DNA of 64,000 nt from Teratosphaeria epicoccoides (taxonomy: Eukaryota > Ascomycota > Dothideomycetes > Mycosphaerellales > Teratosphaeriaceae): the NCBI GenBank assembly GCA_021401465.1, contig JADDMT010000014.1:186001-250000 (forward strand), written 5' to 3'. This document shows positions 10,014 through 20,839 of the stretch, piece by piece (position 1 is the first letter of the stretch; each line of letters starts with the position of its first letter). Below the pieces are notes generated by a model that saw only the letters and a list, made by a program, of their open reading frames with translations, made no database searches and was not told the DNA's origin. The translations under genes were made by a program, and so were the position numbers.

Positions 10014-12617
10014 AGCTCAAAGGGCAGAGCAACTGTGTTCTTCTTAGGAGTCACATTCATCATCAATCAGTTGTCAATCAATGCGGTGGCAATGTAATGG
10101 CAGGAGGTTTGGATGTCGCATCAGTCCTGGCGAAGTCCATCACACTGCGAAGAGGAGCATACACAATTGCCATTCTATCTGTTCTGCCAATCCGTGGCAG
10201 CAACTGGCGTCCGGGTCCACATTCCTTACCATTCTGTCAGCCTATCAGGACTTCCTTGGTCTGATGATTGGTCTGCTGTGTGTTCACTACTACATCATCC
10301 AGAATAGGTTAGCCATCTTTCAACGTAGGATACGAAGACGTTCGCTTTTTATATAGCGAAGACCCCAGTGACCGGATCTATACGAATCTATACGAAGGCT
10401 CCCGAAAGTGGATATACCGGTACACGTAGGGCGTAAAGCGGGGACGGTCGTTGCTTGTATCATTGGTGTTTCTCCTACCACGCCTGGCTTTGTCCGTCAT
10501 GCCAGTCCGGCTGTGAAGGTTGGGCTGTCTGCAACGCACATCTACGACCTCAAATTCGTTCTTGGATTCGTGCTCCGTGACAACGGCCGTGACTCAAACT
10601 TGCGACATTTGCTGATGTGTCTCCAGCCTCTTCCGTCGCCTTATGGATTTCCCGCTCCAGTATACAAGAACGACCCTGCCTGAGGCCGGACTGGCACGTC
10701 TCAATGCTGGCACATTCAGTCATGCTTCTGCAGTGCTGCTCCCATTATTGGCGAGAATGAGGCGCAGGAAAAACAGATGGCGCGCATCGAAGTCCAAGCG
10801 GTTGCACAACAACGTTCTCATCAACCTGTCGACAAGTCGACGGCTTGACTGATGTTGATCGCTTCGACTGCTTGGTCAGGGGCTCAACTGCTTGTCGACT
10901 GGTTTGATTGCTGGTCGACTGGTTTTATTGCTTGTCAGCTGGTTTGATTGCTTGTCGACAGATTCACAGCTTGTTCATACTGTGCACATAGATTGGTAAT
11001 GCTGTCGAAGCCTTCACATATTCCCACGGTCATCCCGCGTCGACTTCACCTGTCGCTTTGACCTGGTTGCTCAGTTGATCAAGTCATGCGCCCTTGTGAT
11101 TCTTGCCGACATGGCGGAATTTCGAGTTATTCTGCTGTTGCTCGATGCGTTGGCAGCGGGCCGGTCGAACAGCGCGCTCCCGCTTTCTGTTTCTGCAAAA
11201 ATTACTGTTGGTGTTCACTGGTGTTCTGCGGAGGTTCGCCCGAGGTTCACAATGGGGTGATGGGCTGATCGACGCGCACGCTAAGATCGGTCGCTCAGGC
11301 GGACGTTCTTCATTATGCATGATCCGCTGTGACGAGCACTGCTGATGCGCGCAAGGCATCTGGCTAAAATTTCACGTGATTTCTTGACCGCAACACCGGA
11401 CTCGGCTCCTTCGTGACAGACGCTTCGGAGCGGGCACCCATATCCGTGGCCATGGGTCCATGATGTGTGTGATGGTGTCTGTGATGATAATGGTGATGAC
11501 GAGGCTAAAGGATCTGCCTTAGGCGTAATAGTAGCAGGTAGCGTGTAGCGTAGCTAGCTATCGCTTAATGAAATGCGAGTAGAGGGGTAATAGGACGCCT
11601 GTAGGAGAACCGACTAGACTAAACAGGCATCTCGCTAGGCTTCTGGTCGTGTTGTATCGCGCGATGGCTAGCTAGGCTACACGGCCGCGGCGCACTCGGC
11701 CGACGGTTAACGTAGAACCGGAATCAGGTCTGACGAAGTGTACCACATGACCCAGGCCTGCCACGAGGGAGCATGGGCGGCGTTCTCAAATAGCAACGGC
11801 TCACCGCTCGCCGCTCGCCACTCGCCTCGGAGTTGTCTGACCACTGGAACATCCTTTGTGCCTTTGTGAGGAGGCCGGCCCAGGTCCGCTGCGTGGCTGC
11901 TCTCTTTCAAGGCGCATGTCTGCAGCCAGGCGCAGGGAGTGCGGAGACAGAGGGTGGGGATGCAGAAAGAGGCGTTTTGAATCGACATGGCGACGTCGTC
12001 TGACGCCTTGCATCCGTTTGGTGGGTTCGAAGCTCGTAAAGCCTAGACGATGAGCGCCTGGATGTTTACAGCCTGCCCATGCTTGCGAGTGCAGCTGACC
12101 TGCCGCCAACCGACCTGGCGGCCCAAGAACATGGTTCAAGTTCCGCCGTCGAGTCCTTCGCAATCCATGAATATGAGCAGAAGGCCGGTGCAGAGGGTGG
12201 ACTGCATGATTCCCGACCTCGATCCAATGCTGTGACGATCAAGATCGAATCATGGGCAGCAACTGCCTGGAAAGATGTAGTGCGACGGCTGGGAAAAATT
12301 GCAAAGGGCAACGTGCTTGAATGGTACAAGATTGGCGCGTGCGCGAGGTAGGCATTAGCTAACCATTACATGTACACGCTTCGGCACTCGTCCATGTTAC
12401 CTGCGCACTGAAAGCTGAACGTCTATGCCCCTTCTACTGCTCCCGTCGCTCCCACCCAGGCTTTGTTCGTGTTTCCTGATCTGAGACACAGCATCGCAAT
12501 ACAGACAGACACCAAGCACAAAGCCAACGCGCCGGATTGACGAGAGCGGCTCGGCCCATATCTTGCATCTGCAACTCGAGGCGCTTGCCACCAGGCACTT
12601 TCTTTGGTTCTCTCCCG
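10014..12617. other. Gene-poor intergenic stretch of 2.6 kb
   Basis: No gene supported. It contains the tandem repeat at 10861-10965 and a small direct repeat of ATCTATACGA near 10376-10397. A stretch around 11480-11680 is rich in TAG and CTAGC words, with many stops in all frames. The last few hundred bases must include the promoter of the arrestin-like gene. The many short overlapping frames around 11.1-12.3 kb are GC-rich mutual shadows on both strands. Confidence 0.55.
10861..10965 (+). repeat. Imperfect tandem repeat, about 20-22-bp unit, 4-5 copies
   Basis: Successive variants of TTGCTTGTCGACTGGTTTGA are seen from about 10880 to 10962, with weaker copies just before. Units differ by small indels and by changes such as GTCGACTGG versus GTCAGCTGG. 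The unit carries SalI-like GTCGAC palindromes. It does not overlap a supported gene. Confidence 0.8.
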
Positions 12618-13997
12618 ATGCCAGGCAGGATGTTCAACATCGACTTGTTCCGGGGATCAGCAGCATCTCATGTCGATGATCTGGCCGTAAAGCTCCCCGC
12701 TGCGGCCGTTGGCGAGCTGCAAAGAAATAGCATGGACCACATCAAGCGCCCCAGCCTGGGCTTCACCAAGAAGCAGAATTCTAACGACAGAAAGGACAAG
12801 GATCGCTCCCTGTCCAAATCCAAGGAGACCAAGGATTTAGCGAAAGCTTCGGCGTCCATCGCGCCTGTCAGACTCGATATGATCATAGAATCACCACCTG
12901 CTCTTTTCATTGATCCGCCTCAGCAGTCAACAGGCGCGCTGATCTCCGGCCGGCTGCAGGTGGCGCCGAGAGATGGCAAGGATGTCGAGCTGGATACCAT
13001 CGCGATGTATCTGGAATGCACTGCCACCACAAAGAGGCCGGTCCAAGACCGGTGCTGTGAATGCACGTCCACCGTCAACGATCTGTACGAGTGGAAATTT
13101 TTAAGCAAGCCACGGACGTTCAAAGCCGGTGAGGGTGCACAAGAGCTTCCGTTTTCCCATCTGATCCCAGGACACATTCCTTCGACAACGCACGGTCAAA
13201 TTGGCAGCATTGAATACTCGCTACATGTTCGCGCCAAAACGAAGGACATGCGAGAGACCGAGTTTCGGCGAGATCTTGTTATTTCACGCGCCTTGAGACC
13301 AGGAACCGAGAAAAACAGCGTTCGAATCTTCCCGCCCACCAACTTGACACTACACGTAACTCTGCCAAACATCGTGCATCCGATAGGAGACTTCCCAGTG
13401 CTTTGCAGGATGACCGGCATCACAACTAAACGCAAAGACAATCAATCCAGATGGCGACTCAAGAAGCTGACCTGGCGCATCGAGGAGCACGAGACTGCGA
13501 TCAGTCCTGCGTGTGCGAAGCACGGTGCCAAGGTTGGCGGCCAAGGCAAGGGTGTTCAGCATACTGCGGTGCGGGGCGTGGGCAGCGAGGAGCTGAGGTC
13601 CGGCTGGAAGACTAACTTCGACGATGGTGAGGTGGAGGGTGAGTTCAGGGCGTTCATGGACGCGGCGATCAGACCACAGTGTGACATGGAAGGCGAAAAC
13701 GGTCTCAAGATCAATCACAATCTGGTGCTTGAATTGGTGATTGCGGAGGAGTGGGCACCTAACAAGAAGCCTCATCAAGCGACGCCAACGGGTGCTGCCC
13801 GAGTTCTGCGGACGCAGTTTCACCTGAATGTGACCGAGCGCTCTGGATTAGGCTTGACTTGGGAGGATGAGCAGCCTCCAATGTATGACGACGTACCTGC
13901 GAGTCCACCGCACTACCAGGACGACCATACTCGAATTCTGGACTACCAGGGTGATGATCTGCATGGCGACATTGAGAACCTCAATTTGAATAATTAG
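12618..13997 (+). CDS. Ldb19/ART1-family arrestin-related trafficking adaptor
   Basis: Predicted adaptor that recruits Rsp5-type HECT ubiquitin ligase to plasma membrane transporters for endocytosis; this is established for yeast Ldb19/Art1 and inferred here. The 459-aa product begins MPGRMFNIDLFRG. It has an arrestin-like beta-rich N-terminal half (LISGRLQVAPRDGKDVELDT, then IPSTTHGQIGSIEYSLHVRA) and a second arrestin-like half with conserved LKKLTWRIEEHE. Two PY motifs that could bind WW domains lie near the C-terminus: PPMY at 420-423 and PPHY at 430-433. It is shorter than yeast Art1 (about 820 aa) because it lacks long tails. Start: the frame is open upstream to 12537 but without an ATG, so 12618 (or 12630) is likely. 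Confidence 0.85.
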   Translation: MPGRMFNIDLFRGSAASHVDDLAVKLPAAAVGELQRNSMDHIKRPSLGFTKKQNSNDRKDKDRSLSKSKETKDLAKASASIAPVRLDMIIESPPALFIDPPQQSTGALISGRLQVAPRDGKDVELDTIAMYLECTATTKRPVQDRCCECTSTVNDLYEWKFLSKPRTFKAGEGAQELPFSHLIPGHIPSTTHGQIGSIEYSLHVRAKTKDMRETEFRRDLVISRALRPGTEKNSVRIFPPTNLTLHVTLPNIVHPIGDFPVLCRMTGITTKRKDNQSRWRLKKLTWRIEEHETAISPACAKHGAKVGGQGKGVQHTAVRGVGSEELRSGWKTNFDDGEVEGEFRAFMDAAIRPQCDMEGENGLKINHNLVLELVIAEEWAPNKKPHQATPTGAARVLRTQFHLNVTERSGLGLTWEDEQPPMYDDVPASPPHYQDDHTRILDYQGDDLHGDIENLNLNN

Positions 13998-15413
13998 GCG
14001 CCCCGCGCTGTATGCCCCGCTATGGACACGTAGCCATTCGTGATGCTGCGCACTTCCGTATCTCTTGCCCAGGATTGTGGCTTCCTCGGCATCGATATAT
14101 CAAAATCATTGTCACCATCGTCTGCAGCATGTTCTTGTTTTGAAAGATCTCCAGTTTGCTTTGGTCAAGGGATGGACGACGAGGTTGCGGGTAGCTGCTG
14201 AGCTTGCACGTGTGGGAGTGCATCACAGGGAAAACTGTTGATCCAGCGTTTACAGCACGGCGTCCTGGTGTAAGCATGGCATGGGGCTTTTGACGGGACT
14301 GTCACAGACAGCCTATCGGTGTAGCAGATGAATGATGCTTGAGAAATCCTACCTCGAGTCTCCGACGTCTTTCCATCCGCCATTTCTTGCCGCTTGAACT
14401 CACGAAAATCCGAGACTCCCAGCCGAAACTAGCTTGAGTGGTTCCTTCCATTCGTCGAGACAATAGTCCTGAGCCATGACTAGATAGATGCTCCACTCCC
14501 CAGATGTCACAGAAGCATGCTTGCGAGGCGTCTCGAAGCACTGTCTAATGTTTGCGCCAGCGGTCAATGGCTGAGCGCACAACGCACGCGGCAGGCCAGT
14601 AGCGATGATGCAGCGGTCTCAACACACGTCCTGCAGCCTCGTGCTTCCAGAATCCCACAAGAACCTGGTCCCTCCATGCATATAGTCACAGCTCACATAA
14701 TCGTGAGACACATCATGACATGTGCTAGCGGCCTGGAGCCTCTGGCCGATGCTTTCGGAAGCACGTTCCAGGCATTTTTCAGCTCTTCCGCTCTGCCACG
14801 GCGCGCTACTCATCAAAGAACCATCCTCGTCGTCGACCTTGTGCAAATTGACGGCCACTCTTCGACAACGCCAAGGTGCAACGGGTTGCTGGAATGGCTG
14901 TGTGACATTTTGATGGGCCGAATGAGGGCGCTGTCAGGACAGCGCAAAGCGCATATACCCGGATGCCAGCACGACAGGAGGTACGTAGTGTTTGGTTCAG
15001 CCGGGAAGGTTATGAGCGGAGAGCCGTTGGCTCGTTGACAGAGAGCCATAGAACTTATTTCACTACGAACACAGCAGAAGGGCGTGCAAGTTGACTTAGG
15101 AGATTATTGCTACGACGATCTGCAAACGTTTGTAGCTTGTACCTGGTGCACGAGCGAAGGATAAATAGTGCGTTCGGTTAATTGTTTCTGGGGTGACAAT
15201 GATGGCAGGCTAGCTACACGGTATCTAGCTCGCCAAAGAACGCTTTGAACCGGTCTCGATGAAGCAAATCTTGTGCCAGTTTGTTCAGAACCGACCACGC
15301 GCCGTTCGTATCGCAAACTCAAAAGATCTCGTAAGGTGCACAAGCACAACCAAGCAACAATGCACGCACCCTTCATACCTCAAACTTCATCTTTCTTTCG
15401 AAGCAATCGAATC
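13998..15413. other. Intergenic, 1.4 kb, no gene supported
   Basis: It includes the 3' flank of the arrestin gene and the promoter and 5' UTR of the histone-fold gene. Frames up to 173 codons (14517-15038 plus) exist, but have no domain and overlap equally good frames on the other strand. Confidence 0.5.
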
Positions 15414-18400
15414 ATGACCTTCGTAAAGTCTTTCGCAATGCCTGCCATGCTCGACCCACATCAGGAACCTGGTACGTCCACCCGATTGGCCTGTCCTCCG
15501 CATTCGATACCTGCTACACACCCTTGTCCCCAGACATCGCGTCAAAGCAATTGAACGTGCCGCAGGAGTCGTGGATGGGTGGCCCGTAAGGGCCAATCTG
15601 AGCGCAGCGAGCTTGCGCGCGCGCATAGTGGGAAGGATAAGGTAGACAGGCCTCGTCCGAGGAAGATGGCTGATGCTCACGAGCATGCTGCCATCTCCCT
15701 GCAACATGGCGGAAATACTGAGCGAGTACCTGTTTCGCCCCTCTTGCCCGAACAGCTTGTGCTTTTCCAAACGCAGTCGTATCAGCTGGATCCGTTCGCT
15801 TTTCCGAGCGTGCTCCCGAAAGAGTCGAGGCGGCCAAGTTTTCAGTACAGCTACCAGGAAGATGCCTACGATCTAGGACGACCAGAGAGCCTGCTCGTAT
15901 CTCCCATAATTTCGAGGTCTGCCAGTGTGGCCAGTATGGTCAGTATTGCCAGCGATAGGCAGTCTGCGGTTTCCATGACCGCGATGAACGTGCCCGACAA
16001 TGTGAACCCGCAACCAGCCTACGTTGCTCCCTCTGGTGCTGCGCAGGCAGTCGCGGAGCATCGGGCTCTGCTTGTGAAGAACGCGAGCGACGATGAGGAC
16101 TCGAGACCGAACAGAGACCATTGCACGTTCTCGCCTGCGACGTTGAGCATGATTAATGCTTTCCTGGACCAGCTGCTGTTCTCTTTCCTATACGCTGCTC
16201 GATCGACAGGTTTGCCAGCTTTGAGACTGGCAGTGACGGAGGCCCTGAAAGGTAAACTGGCAAAGGATGCTGTCTCGAGCGCTGAAGAGGAATTGAGAGA
16301 ACTCATGGCCGGAGGAGAGGAGGAAGAGGATATCAGCACTCGGCTGAACACTGCCGAGAACAACAAGAGCTGGGATCTGGAGCTTGTCTGGAAACGAACA
16401 AGGCTGCGCGTCATGGTGTACATGCGGCTTGGGGAGATGGAAGATGAAGATGAGGAGCGATACCTTAAAGAAGAGCATCTTACATATGGCAGCGTTTCGG
16501 CCACCGGCCGATCTTCACATTCGCAATTTGGTCTCGTGTCCTGGGCGGCTGCGATCTTCCTGACCGGTGTCTTGGAATACATCGCGGAGCAGACGCTGCA
16601 GATAGCTGGCGATGCCGCTTACAGCCGCGCCAGACGGCAAACAAGCGCTGCGCCTCCTGGCCGACAGCCGCATAATGTGGTGGTTGAGGAATACGATGTC
16701 GAGAGGGTCGCGCTTAATTCCGGTATTGGTCGGCTCTGGAGGTCGTGGCGGAAGAGTCTGAGGGATTCAAGCCCTGCCAGTAGAAGGCAATCCGGCCAAT
16801 CTCGCCGCCGGGCCAGCATAGGTCCGGATATTAACAGCGGAACTTACGGAGCCTTCGCTCACCGACGAGGCAAGTCAGATGGTATGTCGAGATCCATCGA
16901 GGGTCATCAGGCGATGATGTTACAAGACGTGCCAGAAATGGTCCACCCAGAAGATGTCCTTGCATCAAATATTCCTTTGCCGCTCGACGACCATGTCAAG
17001 GATGTTAGTGAGATCGAGATACCTGGTTTGGCAAGGGATCCTGATGAGGCCGTGCACATCAATGCACCGGTACCAGTGCGTCGAAATAGCTTTACTGGTG
17101 GACTGCCGACTCCGGACAGAAGCCCTGTTGAGCAGCACGATCCACACCAGATACCACTTCTGATGCGTAAGCGATCCACGTCTGTGCCAACTTCAGCAGC
17201 CACGCCTCACTCGACAGTCTTGCCGGGCGCGTATCCAGAGGATGCTGAGGATAGCAGCCTAGACACGGCCGCTGACGTACCAGCTGGCGGACAAGATATT
17301 GCAGACGCTGCCACACAGTCTGAGATTGAGCCTGGGATTGAGCAGAAGTTTGACGCACAGGAGATGGCTGCGTATAAGCGAACCTCGCAGAATGTGAATC
17401 CTTCAATGGGCAGGACGGATTGGGCTGCGCCTGAAGCAAAAGTCTTGCACGGCGATAGCAATGAATGTCTCGAAGTGATCGGTGGCGCGAGGACAACGAC
17501 GGTGGCAGAAGCAGCCATGCCCACGTTGCGCGGGTCTCCGACCAACGAGACGGAAGGCAACGCACCAGCGCCACCAGAAGATGTGGATCAACGGAAGAGC
17601 TTGATGAAGCTGAAGGATATCATTGTAACTGCTGCTTCAACTGACACTACCACTCCAACCGCGCCGCAGCAGCCGGAAGCAAGGGTGTCGGTGCAGCCAG
17701 ACTGGGCTCAAAACGTTCGTGAGGATCCATCTCCGCGCGCAGGGACTGTGGACGGCCTAGAAGTGCAAGGCGACACGGGTGCGCTCTTGACACTGCCCTC
17801 TGCAAGGCGACAACACACGCAGGAACAGTCACCGGACGTCCACGCGGAAATACTGCAGGCGCATGACATTGGTGTCGCAAAAACGTCCGACGTGATGGTA
17901 CCGAGCCCGAGATCCTGGACACCAACCGTCCAGCAAGCAAGGGACGGCGCCAAGCCATCCATCCGCATGGTTCGAGGTGATACAGCACCACATGGCCGCG
18001 TTCGCGGTTCTGACAGCTCTGTGTTCCATGACTCGCCGACGGATACCACACGCGATCCCTCCCAGAGCGGGAGCACCGCGCAAGTACACGCAAGGTCTGA
18101 CGTCGCTCCCGCGCAGGACCAACAGAAAGTGCGGTTTATCTCGGAGGTGAAGCAGCAGAAGCGGAGCAGTATTCCAGGTGTGGCTCTGTCAAGTGCTGTC
18201 ACTGCCGCCGCCGCTGCCAGAAACTCGGATAGGCAGACGTGGGCCACCGCTCGACAGCAGCAACGGCAGCAGGAGGAGCAGCGGGGGCGAGATGATGGGT
18301 CCAGCAGGCGGGCGTCTGTGGCTGTCGCGCCCGCGTTCCACAAAAACTCACCCCTGCAAACCTCTGCCGGCGTGCAGGAGCACCCTATATTGTCGCGTAT

Positions 18401-20300
18401 GGTCAGTATCAAGAGGCACCGGAAGGGGAAGTCGGACTCGCCGGTTTCTTTTGACGCCAATGATGCAGCTGCGTTGACCAGCGCAAGCATCAAAGGCCCG
18501 GAAGATTTCGACAGCTTCGTGCAAGCCGCTGACACGGTAAAGTATACTCTGACTCCATCATCAGTCCGAGACATCCATGTGCCGGTGAGTCCTGCCCCGC
18601 ACCCGCCCCACGTTTCACAAAAAGTGCAAGTGCTGATGAAGCAGGTGCAGCCCGTTGAGCTATCAAGCGCACCTTCCTTCTCCTTCACCAAGAAGCCACG
18701 GGCGTCGATCCCGCCGCCGATCGACACGACTCGGACTGGCAGGAGCGCGGCTCCGAAGCAGGCCGCCGCCGCCGCACCAGACGACGCGTCGCCGTCCACA
18801 CAGCGGAAGACCGCCCACCGTCGGTCCGTCGGCAAGCCATCTGCCCGCCACACGAGCACGCAATCACGGAGCGGGCTCATGGCCCGTGAGCCGCGAGTCC
18901 ACACCGAGTCCACCCGCGACTTCGCAGACTTTATCCGATCCACTGGCCCATCAGCAGAAGACAATGTCGGGCCCTTCTTCAATCGCGCCCATCGCGCATC
19001 GGCATCTCACCAGTCTGCACAGAACTCTCACGCCCATGGCGCTCCTACGCCTTCGTCCATTGACACTTCGCAGGGCTCCAGTCGCCAGGATAGGAGCAAG
19101 AGTGTCGCGTCCCCCGACCAGCCAGCTGGAACGGCGCCGCTTCTTCCTGTCGTGCCAGCCAAGGCCGAGAACAAGAAGGTCATGCAGGCCAGAGGAGCGA
19201 CAATCGGCGGCTCCGCCAACTCTGAACTGATTGATTTCATTCGAAGTGGCCCAGATCGGGTCGGTGAGCATCGCATCTCCCGCTCGGTGGCGCCTTTCCG
19301 GAGCACAATGGATTCGGAGCAGCTGAAGGACATTGGTGAAAGGATCAATGGCCCCGGACCACTGGATTTGCGGCTCAACACGGATCTCAGCAGCAACGCC
19401 GGCTCATCTATTCGAGCCTCGAGTGCCACTGCGCGCACTTCGGCTAACAGCCGATCAGCGCTGCTCGGCAATCATGCTGATGCCGTCGTGCATCCGGCGC
19501 ACAGTGCACAGCAGCAGCGGCTGGCCACCGAGCCACCTTCGGCTGGCACGGATCCAGAGCGAAAGCGTTATCGCAACAAGGATCCATACGCCATTGATTA
19601 TGATGATGACGATCATGATCTGGACTTGCCCACTGCGCTTCCAAAGAACAAACAGAATGAGGAAAGCTTCATGGACTTTCTCAACAACCACGAGCCACCC
19701 CAGGACCATGGCCCAAGACCTGTAGTCGATGGCACAACGCAAACCCGTATCTCCAAGACCCACGCCAACAGTACTGGGCGTTCCTCATCTCTCAGTAACG
19801 GTAGTCCTGTCGCAACTACCGCTCCCAGAGTCAGGAGCATGCAAGCCCCGTCTTCAGCATCTCGCTCAGGTGCCTCATCTATGCGCAATCCACCAGGCTC
19901 GATACCAACCCGAGATGGCCGCGAAGCTAGTAGTCCCAGCGAAAGATCCAACCTTGCATCCTTCGTCCCGCGTATTTCTTCCAGGGCCAAGATGGAGGCT
20001 CGTGACGATCTGGCATTCAATGGGACGTCGGATCTTGCAGACTTTCTCAAGAATTCTGCCCCGCCAGGCCAAAAGGTAGCATTCGAAATACCGCAGAGTC
20101 AGAAGTTACCCTTCGATCCACACAGTGCGCCTGCGCCGTCTGTCGGGCGGCGAAGCAAATTGAACCAGAAGGAAATGGAGAAGGAGAATAAGAAAGTCGC
20201 CAAGAATGCGATCGTGGCGAAGGGAGAGCCTAAGTCAAAGAAGAGTCTTTTTGGCCGTTTTGGTGGAATTAGAGGGAAGTCTTGGATAGCGATGCCCTAG
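15414..20300 (+). CDS. H2B-H2A histone-doublet-like protein with a very long disordered tail
   Basis: The frame is certain from 15666 onward. I propose three exons: 15414-15471, 15534-15585 and 15650-20300, with introns of 62 and 64 bp, giving 1,586 aa beginning MTFVKSFAMPAMLDPHQEP. Residues about 190-256 resemble the end of H2B: LSMINAFLDQLLFSFLYAAR fits the long alpha-2 helix, LPALRLAVTEAL alpha-3, and GKLAKDAVS matches the H2B alpha-C signature GELAKHAVS. Residues about 279-408 resemble H2A: VLEYIAEQTLQIAGDAA against VLEYLAAEILELAGNAA, then VVVEEYDVERVALNSG as alpha-3. The other 1,170 residues are Ser/Pro/Gln-rich and probably disordered, with four D-F motifs near 1127, 1229, 1376 and 1498 and a basic C-terminus. 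A nuclear or chromatin role is inferred, not shown. The second intron lacks a strong branch site, so the N-terminus may change. Confidence 0.8.
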
Positions 20301-20839
20301 GCGTGCCTGGCTATGGAGTCTCTTCGCAGCACGTCGCGAACGTGCTGTCGATTCTTTCGTACCTCTCCTCCAGCGACGTAGAGTCGCTTGGCACTGCGAG
20401 TGCATGCAAATCAGATGTCCACAACATCTGCTCATCAACTTTGTATCATATGTACATTGGACAGCTCAATACCAATATCTGACTGTTCTGTACAGAGCAG
20501 CCACTGGGGTGTTCGAACTTCCGACTCGGACAGTGTGTTGATGGGTGCTGTGTTCAATCGCTATGCCGGACGCGGCTAAGGTACGTCCATCAAAAGTCCA
20601 TCCTCGATCAAGCTCGGCAAAGCATCATCGTCAGAAGGAACAGGCAAGGCGCAAACTTTAAACATGCCCGCCGTCAGCCAGATCTTTTCGCGATCGTTGT
20701 CTAGCCAGCCAGCCAGCCAACCACGACATGGCGCAGTGCGCTCCAATGAGCTCCATGCGAGCCCAGATAAGTCCTTTGTTTCGATCTCTTCTTCGAAGAT
20801 CATTACATTTGTCGCCGCCATCACCTATGCGCCGCCATC
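20301..20839. promoter_or_regulatory. Promoter region of the photolyase gene
   Basis: About 540 bp between two plus-strand genes. It contains a perfect (AGCC)4 at 20703-20718, about 120 bp upstream of the ATG, and a pyrimidine-rich stretch before the start. No light-response element can be assigned from sequence alone. Confidence 0.4.
20703..20718 (+). repeat. (AGCC)4 microsatellite
   Basis: Four perfect tandem AGCC units in the upstream region of the photolyase gene. Confidence 0.9.

Noticed and set aside
14517..15038. Plus-strand frame of 173 codons in the region before the histone-doublet gene.
   Set aside because: No domain, no splice-consistent extension, and competing frames on the other strand.
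17708..18982. Minus-strand frame of 424 codons.
   Set aside because: Antisense of the low-complexity tail of the histone-doublet protein; composition-driven and without a domain.
20500..20540. A TTCGAA-containing stretch resembling a tRNA T-arm.
   Set aside because: No matching A box, acceptor stem or anticodon arm could be built around it; no tRNA or rRNA gene was found anywhere in the window.
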